DNA of 5,990 bases from positions 1 through 5,990 of the forward strand of contig CANHQC010000127.1 in the NCBI GenBank assembly GCA_947462695.1. The letters are read 5' to 3'. This stretch comes from Flavobacteriales bacterium (GTDB taxonomy: Bacteria; Bacteroidota; Bacteroidia; Flavobacteriales_D; Crocinitomicaceae). Shown piece by piece: positions 1-5,990 of this stretch. The notes beneath the pieces are model-generated. The model did no database searches, was not told where the DNA came from, and was given only the letters and a program-made list of their open reading frames with translations. A program made the position numbers and the translations under genes. Each line of letters starts with the position of its first letter. The first letter of the stretch is position 1.

Positions 1-1
1 A

Positions 2-586
2 ACCGCATCCGCTTCAAATGGCTGTATTGTCGAAGATTCCATTTACATATGGGTCAGTCCGTTGGGCAATGAAACGGTTACGGCATGGGCGCAAGACATT
101 CTCGTTCCCGAAGGTGGAACGACTGCGTTATTCGGTTCGCCTGCTGGGTATGAATACATATGGACGCCGTTGGGTGGAATTGTGAATCCGAGTGCTCAAA
201 CAACCAATGTAACGGTCGAACAAACATCCATTTACACGTTCACTGTCACGGATGGTATTTGTACGAAATCGGATACAGCGCTTGTCAAGACATACGCCTT
301 CATTTGCGGTGATCCCTACATTTACGTGCCAAATGCGTTTACTCCAAATGGTGACAATGAAAACGATGTCTTGTTCGTTCGCGGACAGTTGTTGGAAAAA
401 ATGGTATTCCGTGTATTCAATAGGTGGGGAGAAATGGTGTTTGAAACGTACGATCGTTCTTCCGGCTGGGATGGTATTTTTCGAGGAAGACAATTAGATC
501 CTGACGTGTACGATTGGTACCTCGAAGCAACATGCATCGATGAATCCCAATCCATCATCAAAGGTAATGTAACCTTAATGCGCTAA
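2..586 (+). CDS. T9SS type B sorting-domain surface protein, 3' end (5' partial)
   Basis: This is the C-terminal 194 residues of a protein whose reading frame is open to the left window edge, so the true start lies outside; the TTG at 62 is not a convincing start. Residues 1-20 look like the tail of one Ig/PKD-like repeat (NGCIVEDSIYIWV). Residues 21-98 form a second repeat ending in a similar DGICTKSDTALV block, which suggests a tandem array upstream. Residues about 108-194 are a gliding-motility-associated (CHU_C, type B) C-terminal sorting domain. Its landmarks are VPNAFTPNGDNENDVL (109-124), FNRWGEMVFET (139-149), GWDGIFRGRQ (155-164) and the terminal IKGNVTLMR. In the Bacteroidota this domain directs export through the T9SS, and such proteins are often very large adhesins or enzymes. 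The function of this one cannot be read from the fragment. No terminator follows, so it may be co-transcribed with the M42 gene 21 bases downstream. Confidence 0.93.
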   Translation, partial: TASASNGCIVEDSIYIWVSPLGNETVTAWAQDILVPEGGTTALFGSPAGYEYIWTPLGGIVNPSAQTTNVTVEQTSIYTFTVTDGICTKSDTALVKTYAFICGDPYIYVPNAFTPNGDNENDVLFVRGQLLEKMVFRVFNRWGEMVFETYDRSSGWDGIFRGRQLDPDVYDWYLEATCIDESQSIIKGNVTLMR

Positions 587-607
587 TTATAAACAATATA
601 CAGATTA

Positions 608-1687
608 ATGAAAAAGATCATCACGAGTAAATCAGAAGCATTTTTAGAAAAGTACTTGAACAATCCTAGTCCAACGGGATTTGAATCGGAAGGTCAAAAA
701 CTGTGGTTGAGTTACATTAAACCATACATTGAAGAGTATTTTACAGACAATTATGGTTCAGTTGTCGGAGTAATCAATCCAAAAGCGAAATATAAAGTAG
801 TTATAGAAGCGCATGCAGATGAAATTTCTTGGTTTGTGCATTACATCACAAAAGATGGCTTTATTTATTTGCGCAGAAATGGAGGATCAGATCACATGAT
901 TGCACCATCTAAACGCGTAATTATTCACACGGATAAAGGAATTGTAAAAGCGGTTTTTGGTTGGCCAGCCATTCATATGCGTCAGCAAAAAGAGGAAACA
1001 CCAAGTTTGAAAAATATCTTTTTGGATTGTGGATGTAGCTCTGATAAAGAGGTTGAAAAACTTGGAATACACGTCGGATGCGTAGTAACGTTTGAAGATG
1101 AATTTATGATGCTGAATAATAACCGCTACGTGGGTCGCGCATTAGATAACCGCATGGGTGGATTCATGATTGCTGAAGTAGCTCGTATATTGAAAGAGGA
1201 GAAAATTAAGTTGCCATTTGGTTTGTACATTGTGAACTCCGTTCAAGAAGAAATAGGACTTCGTGGAGCTGAAATGATTGCCCACCGCATTAAGCCAGAT
1301 GTAGCGATTATAACGGACGTTTGTCACGACACGCATACGCCTATGGTGGACAAAATTGAAAATGGCGATTTGAAGTCAGGTGAAGGTCCGGTATTGACTT
1401 ATGGTCCGGCGGTACAAAACAACTTACTTAAACAAATCATCCATACAGCTGAAAAAGCGAAAATTCCTTTTCAACGTGCAGCGGCTTCGCGTTCAACAGG
1501 AACGGATACGGACGCTTTTGCCTATTCAAATGAAGGCGTTAGCTCAGCGTTGATTTCGTTGCCTTTGCGCTACATGCACACCACAGTAGAGATGGTTCGA
1601 AAAGAAGATGTGGAAAATACGATTCGCTTGATCAAAGAAACGTTATTGAGTATTGAAGATGGTCAAGATTTTAGGTATTTGAAGTAG
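608..1687 (+). CDS. M42 family metallo-aminopeptidase (TET/glutamyl aminopeptidase type)
   Basis: A cytosolic aminopeptidase of 359 residues, a normal length for family M42. These enzymes assemble into dodecameric TET particles and trim short peptides from the N terminus using two metal ions. The active-site set is complete. HADEISWFV gives H69 and D71, and GRALDNRMGG gives the bridging D180. VQEEIGLRGA gives E214 (general base) and metal ligand E215. D237 lies in the DVCHDTHTP segment, and PLRYMHTTVE gives H324. The family's GTDTDAF segment is at 298-304. There is no signal peptide, so the enzyme should stay in the cytoplasm although both flanking genes encode exported proteins. The ATG at 608 is chosen because MKKIITSKSEAFLEKYLNNPSPTGFE is the expected N terminus; no Shine-Dalgarno is present, as usual in this phylum. 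Positions where many relatives have Asp, Ile or Ala are cysteines here (C141, C143, C158), a minor oddity. Substrate preference cannot be read from sequence. Confidence 0.95.
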   Translation: MKKIITSKSEAFLEKYLNNPSPTGFESEGQKLWLSYIKPYIEEYFTDNYGSVVGVINPKAKYKVVIEAHADEISWFVHYITKDGFIYLRRNGGSDHMIAPSKRVIIHTDKGIVKAVFGWPAIHMRQQKEETPSLKNIFLDCGCSSDKEVEKLGIHVGCVVTFEDEFMMLNNNRYVGRALDNRMGGFMIAEVARILKEEKIKLPFGLYIVNSVQEEIGLRGAEMIAHRIKPDVAIITDVCHDTHTPMVDKIENGDLKSGEGPVLTYGPAVQNNLLKQIIHTAEKAKIPFQRAAASRSTGTDTDAFAYSNEGVSSALISLPLRYMHTTVEMVRKEDVENTIRLIKETLLSIEDGQDFRYLK

Positions 1688-1751
1688 GATTGTTTGCTCG
1701 TAAGTATACCATTCCATTCGATTTTTAAACATATTAGTTGAACTTTTCATC

Positions 1752-1767
1752 GGTTAAACAGTTAACC
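1752..1767. repeat. Small inverted repeat upstream of the Omp28-like gene
   Basis: GGTTAA (1752-1757) and TTAACC (1762-1767) form a perfect 6-base dyad around a 4-base spacer. It lies 46 bases before the ATG at 1814 and just upstream of the candidate promoter core at 1780-1787, about where a -33 box would sit. It has no following T-run, so it is not a terminator. It could be a regulator-binding operator, but 6-base arms can occur by chance in A/T-rich DNA. Confidence 0.35.
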
Positions 1768-1779
1768 TCTGCATTTTCG

Positions 1780-1787
1780 TATATTGC
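1780..1787 (+). promoter_or_regulatory. Candidate promoter core (-7 element) for the Omp28-like gene
   Basis: TATATTGC, in the context TTTTCGTATATTGCGG, resembles the Bacteroidota -7 element TAnnTTTG with one T missing from the T-run. It lies 26 bases before the ATG at 1814, giving a plausible short A-rich leader. No clear TTG/TTTG -33 box lies at the expected 17-23 base distance; that position is taken by the inverted repeat at 1752-1767. The imperfect match keeps confidence modest. Confidence 0.4.
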
Positions 1788-1813
1788 GGACTTAAACCAC
1801 ACAAAACTAAGTT

Positions 1814-3829
1814 ATGAAAAAAGTTACCGTAGTCATTGGTATGCTCTTGAGCACGACTTACAGTCAGGCGCAATTGTTTAGTGATGATTTTGAAGCCTAT
1901 ACCACAGGCGCACTTGGACCACAATCTTCCAGTTGGACGACATGGAGTGGAACAGAAGGAGGAGCTGAAGATGGCATTGTATCTACTGCACAAGCAAGCA
2001 GCGGAACAAATAGTATTTATTTTAACTCCACTGCAGCAAGTGGAGGGCCACAAGATTGTGTATTGGATTTCGGTCCTTTGTACAATTCAGGAGTGTTCAC
2101 GTTTACAGCTGATTTTTATGTGAACGCCAATAAGTCGGCTTATTTCAATTTTCAAGGATCTCAGACAATCGGGTCTTTGTGGGCATTGAACGTTAATATG
2201 TCCAATGGAACAGTAAGTATTGACGATGGTATTTCAGCTGATTTGGCTATAGGTTCATATACACCTGCAACTTGGTTTACCTTAGAAATTGAGGCCAACT
2301 TAACACTTGGATTGTGGCGAGCATTTATAGACGGAACACAAATTGGTGTTTGGGAAAATGGAGTTAATACTTTAGCTTCAATCGATTTATTCCCGCTACA
2401 AGGAAGTCAGTTTTATGTAGACGATGTCAGTTTCGATCAACAAGCCTATGCGTTGCCTACATTGAACGCAGCTGTTTCCGGTTTGGATATGGGAGGAAAT
2501 ATCGCCACTCAATCGGTTACACCTACAATTACAGTAATGAATGCGGGAACAACGCCAGTGACATCGTTTTCGGTATCACTGAATTACGGCGGTGTACCAT
2601 ACGTGCAAAACATTACTGGAGTTAATTTAGCATCACTTGCTTCACAAGTGGTCTCTTTTCCGGGTGTTGTCTTAGCTGCTGGTTCATCAACTGTTACGGC
2701 AACTGTTTCTAATGTCAACGGTGGGGCGAATGACAATGATCCAACTGACGATTCTGGATCAATTGTGATCAATCCGGTTGTACCAGCTCCTGGAAAAATG
2801 GTCGTTGGAGAAGAAGCTACTGGTACATGGTGCCAATGGTGTCCAAGAGGAGCGGTTTACATGGATTTGTTTGAACAAGAATATAGTCAGTTCTGGGCGG
2901 GTATTGCTGTTCACAATGCTGATCCAATGGCCGATGCAGTATATGACGCTGGGATGGGCCAATTGATTGGCGGATATCCAAGTGCGTTGGTAGATCGTGG
3001 AACAGATGTAGATCCATCCGGGATGGGTCCACAATTCTTCAACCGTTTACAAACAGCACCAACTGCCCTGATTGAAAATGGTGCAACTTGGGATCCGGCA
3101 ACACGTATGCTCTATGTGTCTGTAACGGCAGATTTTCAAGCTTCAGCAAACAACAATTACAAAATAGCTTGTGTGTTAACGGAGGATGAAGTGACCGGAA
3201 CCGGAGGCGGTTGGAGCCAATCCAATTCGTATGCTGGTGGCGCTAATGGTGTAATGGGTGGATATGAATCTCTACCGAATCCAGTTCCTGCTGCACAAAT
3301 GGTGTACAACCACGTTGCACGTTCCATTCAACCGTCTTTTGCCGGATTTGCGAACAGCTTCCCTACAACAGTAAACGCTGGAGATAACCATACGGTGAAC
3401 TTCTTGTTCATTCTTCCGCAAGGTTGGGATGAAACTAAAATCCATATTATCGGAATGTTGATCGATCCAACTGGAAAAGTCGATAATGCCGGAAAAGCAA
3501 CGATTACTGAGGCTGTGGATAATGGATTGCAAAACGGAACAGTAGCCAATGTGGAAAGTGTTTCACTCACTCAAGTGGATGATCGTTTTCAACTTTTCCC
3601 AAATCCAACATCATCAAATGCAACTGTTTCTTTAACGATTCAAGAAGCTTCAACTGTTGAATTGAGTATTACGGATATGTCTGGTAAAGTAATGAATCAA
3701 CGTGATTATGGTCAATTATCAGGTTCATACACGATTGATTTGCCAACTGCTGATTTTCCTGCAGGAATCTATTTGGTTGAATTGACAATCAATGGAGAAA
3801 AACAAGTAAAGCGATTGGTGAAAGAATAA
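1814..3829 (+). CDS. Secreted Omp28-like thioredoxin-fold protein with T9SS type A sorting domain
   Basis: A 671-residue exported protein. Residues 1-19 are a signal peptide (MKK, hydrophobic core, cleavage probably after SQA). Residues 21-209 resemble a ConA/LamG-type jelly roll, starting FSDDFEAYTTG and closing with QFYVDDVSF, a common surface carbohydrate- or ligand-binding fold. Residues about 214-320 look like a CARDB/Ig-like linker. Residues about 325-580 match the Omp28-related family. They carry GTWCQWCPRG with a CxxC pair (C340, C343) and a GGYPSALVDR segment whose P389 is placed like the thioredoxin cis-proline. Residues 593-671 are the type A Por_Secre_tail sorting domain (FQLFPNPTS through GIYLVELTINGEKQVKRLVKE). 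It should cross the outer membrane by the T9SS and be anchored or released. Omp28 function is not well defined; disulfide or redox activity is inferred from CxxC. Only two other cysteines are present, C82 and C453. The gene ends with tandem TAA stops (3827-3832), then a strong terminator, and is probably monocistronic. Confidence 0.9.
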   Translation: MKKVTVVIGMLLSTTYSQAQLFSDDFEAYTTGALGPQSSSWTTWSGTEGGAEDGIVSTAQASSGTNSIYFNSTAASGGPQDCVLDFGPLYNSGVFTFTADFYVNANKSAYFNFQGSQTIGSLWALNVNMSNGTVSIDDGISADLAIGSYTPATWFTLEIEANLTLGLWRAFIDGTQIGVWENGVNTLASIDLFPLQGSQFYVDDVSFDQQAYALPTLNAAVSGLDMGGNIATQSVTPTITVMNAGTTPVTSFSVSLNYGGVPYVQNITGVNLASLASQVVSFPGVVLAAGSSTVTATVSNVNGGANDNDPTDDSGSIVINPVVPAPGKMVVGEEATGTWCQWCPRGAVYMDLFEQEYSQFWAGIAVHNADPMADAVYDAGMGQLIGGYPSALVDRGTDVDPSGMGPQFFNRLQTAPTALIENGATWDPATRMLYVSVTADFQASANNNYKIACVLTEDEVTGTGGGWSQSNSYAGGANGVMGGYESLPNPVPAAQMVYNHVARSIQPSFAGFANSFPTTVNAGDNHTVNFLFILPQGWDETKIHIIGMLIDPTGKVDNAGKATITEAVDNGLQNGTVANVESVSLTQVDDRFQLFPNPTSSNATVSLTIQEASTVELSITDMSGKVMNQRDYGQLSGSYTIDLPTADFPAGIYLVELTINGEKQVKRLVKE

Positions 3830-3849
3830 TAACAAGCGAATTTATCGAG

Positions 3850-3878
3850 AAGGGCATTCAACAGAATGCCCTTTTTTT
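3850..3878 (+). terminator. Intrinsic terminator of the Omp28-like gene
   Basis: GGGCATTC (3852-3859) pairs perfectly with GAATGCCC (3864-3871) around an AACA loop. Two A-T pairs extend the base (3850-3851 with 3872-3873), and seven T residues follow (3872-3878). This is a textbook Rho-independent terminator 21 bases after the stop codon at 3829. It lies only 26 bases before the next gene's ATG at 3905, so the T-tract abuts that gene's promoter. Confidence 0.93.
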
Positions 3879-3892
3879 ATGGCAGAATTCAG

Positions 3893-3900
3893 TATTTTTG
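3893..3900 (+). promoter_or_regulatory. Bacteroidota -7 promoter element next to the ATG at 3905
   Basis: TATTTTTG is an exact match to the Bacteroidota -7 consensus TAnnTTTG and ends four bases before the ATG at 3905. In Bacteroidota promoters transcription starts a few bases after this element, which would place the start at or very near the ATG and give a leaderless or near-leaderless transcript. A -33 TTTG box is not clear; its place overlaps the T-run of the terminator at 3850-3878. The element supports 3905 rather than 3866 as the gene's start. Confidence 0.68.
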
Positions 3901-3904
3901 CACC

Positions 3905-4468
3905 ATGAAATGGATTGGTCAACGCGTAAGTTTTGTGGATGATAAGGGGTGGACAACTATCGTGATCTATCCCGAGAAAAAGCCCATCGTAACAGGTCTA
4001 ATGGGAGCATGGGTTGCCATGTGGTTGGTTATTGGTGCAACTGTCATTTGGTCATTGTTTTCGCTTCAGCTGGCGCAACAAGAAAAAATAATCTTGTATA
4101 TCTTTCTTACTTTCTGGGGATATTACGCAGTGAAAGTTGTTCGTTCGTTTTTCTGGATTTTATGGGGAAAAGAATTGATCAAAATCGATGAAACAGCACT
4201 CCATTACAAACGTTCAATTAAGAAGTACGGTCGATCGGCTCCGTATTACCTAGAGAATATCCGTAAAATTGAATTGTTTCAACCCGAGAAACGCTCGCTA
4301 CAGTCCGTTTGGGAATCTTCTCCTTGGGTTCAGGGTGGAGAACGCATTCAGTTTAAACACATGAATAAGGTCGTTAGAATGGCCAGGAAATTGGAAGAAA
4401 AAGACGCCAAATTGCTTTTTTCATTGGTTACTAAACGAATTGATGATCACCTTCGCCGCAAGAAATAA
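3905..4468 (+). CDS. Small two-helix membrane protein with cytoplasmic PH-like domain (function unknown)
   Basis: I do not recognise a named family. The 187-residue product begins MKWIGQRVSFVDDKGWTT and has two membrane segments at about 29-54 (VTGLMGAWVAMWLVIGATVIW) and 62-87 (IILYIFLTFWGYYAVKVV), joined by a short loop. A basic soluble C-terminal region follows from about residue 88. Its pattern (ELIKIDETALHYKRSIKKYG, then YYLENIRKIEL) resembles the first strands of bacterial PH-like membrane domains, but this is a weak resemblance. By the positive-inside rule, the C-terminal part with its KRIDDHLRRKK tail should be cytoplasmic. The ATG at 3905 is preferred over an in-frame ATG at 3866. The latter lies inside the terminator hairpin of the preceding gene and upstream of the promoter core at 3893-3900, so it would not be on the transcript. 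The gene ends four bases from the convergent lipoprotein gene. Confidence 0.82.
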   Translation: MKWIGQRVSFVDDKGWTTIVIYPEKKPIVTGLMGAWVAMWLVIGATVIWSLFSLQLAQQEKIILYIFLTFWGYYAVKVVRSFFWILWGKELIKIDETALHYKRSIKKYGRSAPYYLENIRKIELFQPEKRSLQSVWESSPWVQGGERIQFKHMNKVVRMARKLEEKDAKLLFSLVTKRIDDHLRRKK

Positions 4469-4472
4469 TCAA

Positions 4473-4868
4473 TTAAGGCTGTACAAAAAACCTTCTTTTT
4501 ACTTGTGCTGATTTTCCTTCTCGATCACTCGCTTCAAAATGGATGTAATATTCTCCATTGGCGTTTGTTGGAATGTCCGAATGACCTTGGAAGCTTTTCT
4601 TTTTCTCCGTTGAAACAAGGTCTTCAGTTGAAGTTAATACGAAATCACTTGAAGGCACGCCGTTCACATCACCAATATACATTCGAATCGTTGCGATACT
4701 TCTGTCGTCCTCAATGTTTGCCTCGTAATGAAAGTTAGTCCCCGCTTGATAATACGCATCCTCAATTGGAGAGATGATGGTAATGGATGGTGGATTTTTA
4801 TCTTTACATGAAGCGAGTAACATTACTATAGCAAAAGCGAAAGTGCCAATTTTAAGAAAAGATTTCAT
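4473..4868 (-). CDS. Small lipoprotein with Ig-like (possibly DUF4625-like) domain
   Basis: A 131-residue lipoprotein. MKSFLKIGTFAFAIVMLLASC is a type II signal peptide with lipobox LASC; C21 would be the acylated residue after cleavage. The mature N terminus CKDKNPPSI has the short charged, proline-containing linker common in Bacteroidota lipoproteins. The K-D pair resembles part of the lipoprotein export signal known from Capnocytophaga, so surface exposure is possible but not assured. Residues about 27-131 look like one beta-sandwich domain: ITIISPIEDAYYQAGTNFHYEA opens it, NGEYYIHFEASDREGKSAQ closes it, and the protein ends RRFFVQP. This resembles DUF4625/Ig-like lipoproteins, but the family call is tentative and no binding partner can be named. 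Its start is 15 bases after the stop of the GNAT gene with no promoter or terminator visible between, so it is probably the last gene of that operon. Confidence 0.85.
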   Translation of the reverse strand: MKSFLKIGTFAFAIVMLLASCKDKNPPSITIISPIEDAYYQAGTNFHYEANIEDDRSIATIRMYIGDVNGVPSSDFVLTSTEDLVSTEKKKSFQGHSDIPTNANGEYYIHFEASDREGKSAQVKRRFFVQP

Positions 4869-4883
4869 ACCAGTATTTTTACG

Positions 4884-5321
4884 TTAGCTCAATTTTTTAG
4901 TCATTTTATAATGTTGCAAGATACCAAATAAGTTGTGTGAAGGCGCTACCCATTCATACCCAATACTTTTATAGAATTCAACAGCATAATCTCGGGCATG
5001 AAGCACCATTTCGGTATATCCTGATTGCAGTGCTTTAATTTCGGTACTTTCCATGATTAATTTACCGTAACCACGACCTTGCAGTTCAGCTTCGACAGCC
5101 ACAAATCGAACTTGGGCACACTGTTCTTCAAAATGATCTAATCGTGCGATAGCCACAATTCTATTACCTGAGAATAGGGCAAAATGGATTCCTGACTCAT
5201 CGCCATCGTTTCGTTCACTTCCCCGCGGTTGATCGAGAGGTTCCCGCAAGATACGGTAGCGTAAATCGAAATACGCGTCCCATTCTTGCTGATTCTCTGG
5301 TGTTCTTATTTCGTAATCCAT
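4884..5321 (-). CDS. GNAT family N-acetyltransferase
   Basis: A 145-residue single-domain acetyltransferase of the GNAT fold, of normal length. Motif A is clear: the VRFVAVEAEL strand leads into QGRGYG (81-86), the Q/RxxGxG/A loop that binds the acetyl-CoA pyrophosphate. Motif B follows as LHARDYAVEFYKSIGY (107-122), where Y117 fits the position of the usual catalytic tyrosine. The N-terminal region, with REPLDQPRGSERNDGDE and HFALFSGNRIVAIARL, resembles the ElaA/YjcF-like group of small GNATs. Its acceptor (small amine or protein) cannot be read from sequence. The ATG at 5321 lies inside the end of the upstream CoA-transferase gene; the 16-base overlap in a different frame suggests co-transcription and possibly translational coupling. 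The lipoprotein gene follows 15 bases downstream. Confidence 0.93.
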   Translation of the reverse strand: MDYEIRTPENQQEWDAYFDLRYRILREPLDQPRGSERNDGDESGIHFALFSGNRIVAIARLDHFEEQCAQVRFVAVEAELQGRGYGKLIMESTEIKALQSGYTEMVLHARDYAVEFYKSIGYEWVAPSHNLFGILQHYKMTKKLS

Positions 5322-5990
5322 TTGAAGGCAATTGAACTTACGCGTTTGGTATCTATTCCATTTATTTTTTCGGACTTTACCATCGCTTGTGCGTGTTTCT
5401 CTTGAAAGACCTCCTCTAAATTCTTTATAACAGCTGTCGGAACGTGCAACCTGTGCATTTCGTTTAATATAGATGCGGTATTTTTTTGGTTGATTTTTTC
5501 TTGAATTTTTACGGCCAATTCAGTGCGGTTTTTTACCCGATTGTGATTCGTTGCAAATTGAATACTTGAAACCAATACATCTAACCCGAGAAAAGCGCAT
5601 AATTTTTGAAAGTGACTGTCGCTTCCGATGGCAAAAGTGATCCATTTCCCATCTTTCGTTTGGAATAATTCTCCGTATGGTGCAATGTTCGGATGCTTAC
5701 TTCCGATTCGCTTTGGAACGTGACCAGCCATCAAGTAATTAGAAGCCTGGTTAATTAAACTAGATATTGCCGCATCGTACAACGAAACACTCACCGTTGA
5801 TCCTTTTCCATACTTTTCACGCGAAAGTAATGCAATCAAGATGGCCTCCTTTAGCTGATGAGCGGCTAATACGTCAATCATGGCAACAGGCATTTTAACA
5901 GGCAGACCGTTTTCTTCGCCGTTCATCGCCATATATCCTGTTTCGGCCTGAAGGATGAGGTCATAAGCCACGCGATCACTATCCGAACCA
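5306..5990 (-). CDS. CaiB/BaiF (family III) CoA-transferase, C-terminal part (5' partial)
   Basis: The reading frame runs off the right window edge; about 227 residues are visible out of the 380-400 usual for the family. The GTG at 5971 should not be taken as the start, because the preceding residues GSDSDR-VAYDLILQAETGYM continue the family pattern (R-x-AYD-x-x-x-QA-x-x-G). These enzymes move CoA between carboxylic acids through a covalent aspartyl-CoA intermediate. The Asp in MPVAMID (residue 39 of the visible part) is placed like that catalytic Asp (D169 in E. coli formyl-CoA transferase). Further family marks are GKGSTVSVSLYDAAIS and HPNIAPYGELFQTKDGKWITFAIGSDSHFQKLCAFLGL. The related alpha-methylacyl-CoA racemases share the fold, and the fragment cannot exclude them. 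The substrate is unknown. It is the visible first gene of the right-hand operon and overlaps the GNAT gene by 16 bases. Confidence 0.92.
   Translation of the reverse strand, partial: GSDSDRVAYDLILQAETGYMAMNGEENGLPVKMPVAMIDVLAAHQLKEAILIALLSREKYGKGSTVSVSLYDAAISSLINQASNYLMAGHVPKRIGSKHPNIAPYGELFQTKDGKWITFAIGSDSHFQKLCAFLGLDVLVSSIQFATNHNRVKNRTELAVKIQEKINQKNTASILNEMHRLHVPTAVIKNLEEVFQEKHAQAMVKSEKINGIDTKRVSSIAFKWITK

Noticed and set aside
62..64. TTG as a start codon for the first gene
   Set aside because: The frame is open to the left edge and the preceding residues fit the end of an Ig/PKD-like repeat, so the gene continues upstream.
128..493. 121-residue open frame on the minus strand
   Set aside because: It lies wholly opposite the type B sorting-domain coding region, whose family motifs are unambiguous; the minus-strand product has no recognisable domain.
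561..576. AAGGT/ACCTT inverted repeat near the end of the type B gene
   Set aside because: The stem is 5 bases, sits inside coding sequence that specifies the conserved IKGNVTLMR end, and has no T-run, so it is not a terminator.
1688..1751. Possible terminator after the M42 gene
   Set aside because: I found no hairpin followed by a T-run between the stop at 1687 and the dyad at 1752; termination here is not visible.
2759..3034. Overlapping minus-strand open frames within the Omp28-like gene
   Set aside because: They are opposite the CxxC-containing Omp28 domain, overlap each other in different frames and show no domain features.
3866..3904. Upstream ATG giving a 200-residue version of the membrane protein
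   Set aside because: The ATG is in the 3' arm of the upstream gene's terminator and precedes the promoter core at 3893-3900; the extra residues (MPFFYGRIQYFCT) look like translated non-coding sequence.
5969..5971. GTG as the start of the CoA-transferase
   Set aside because: The frame is open to the right edge and the codon falls inside the conserved R-x-AYD family motif; the N-terminal part is simply outside the window.

Overview
The window comes from a member of the Bacteroidota, most likely a Flavobacteriales relative of the Crocinitomicaceae/Fluviicola type. The phylum call rests on three things seen in the sequence. There are two different type IX secretion (T9SS) C-terminal sorting domains, one type B and one type A. 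A promoter core matches the Bacteroidota TAnnTTTG element. Start codons lack Shine-Dalgarno sequences and instead have A/T-rich leaders. The family-level placement is only an impression from protein style.

Layout. The left two thirds (positions 1-4468) is read on the + strand. It holds the 3' end of a large surface/secreted protein with Ig/PKD-like repeats and a type B sorting domain, then a cytosolic M42 metallo-aminopeptidase 21 bases downstream. After a 126-base gap with a candidate promoter and a small inverted repeat comes a 671-residue secreted Omp28-like thioredoxin-fold protein with a type A sorting domain. A strong intrinsic terminator follows, then a small two-helix membrane protein whose promoter core lies almost against its start codon. 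The right third (4473-5990) is read on the - strand as a tight set: a family III (CaiB/BaiF) CoA-transferase whose N-terminal part is cut by the window edge, a GNAT acetyltransferase overlapping it by 16 bases, and a small lipoprotein 15 bases further on. The two blocks converge with only four bases between stop codons.

Function. Two genes encode T9SS cargo for the cell surface or medium. The lipoprotein would sit in the outer or inner membrane and the small membrane protein in the cytoplasmic membrane. The M42 peptidase, the GNAT enzyme and the CoA-transferase are cytosolic and metabolic. Nothing links the genes into one recognisable pathway. I see no mobile element, CRISPR array, tRNA or rRNA. 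No gap between genes exceeds 126 bases, and no interior reading frame is broken.

I looked for a novel system and do not think there is a convincing one. The most useful observations are the corrected start of the small membrane protein, the domain architecture of the Omp28-like protein, and the dyad upstream of it.
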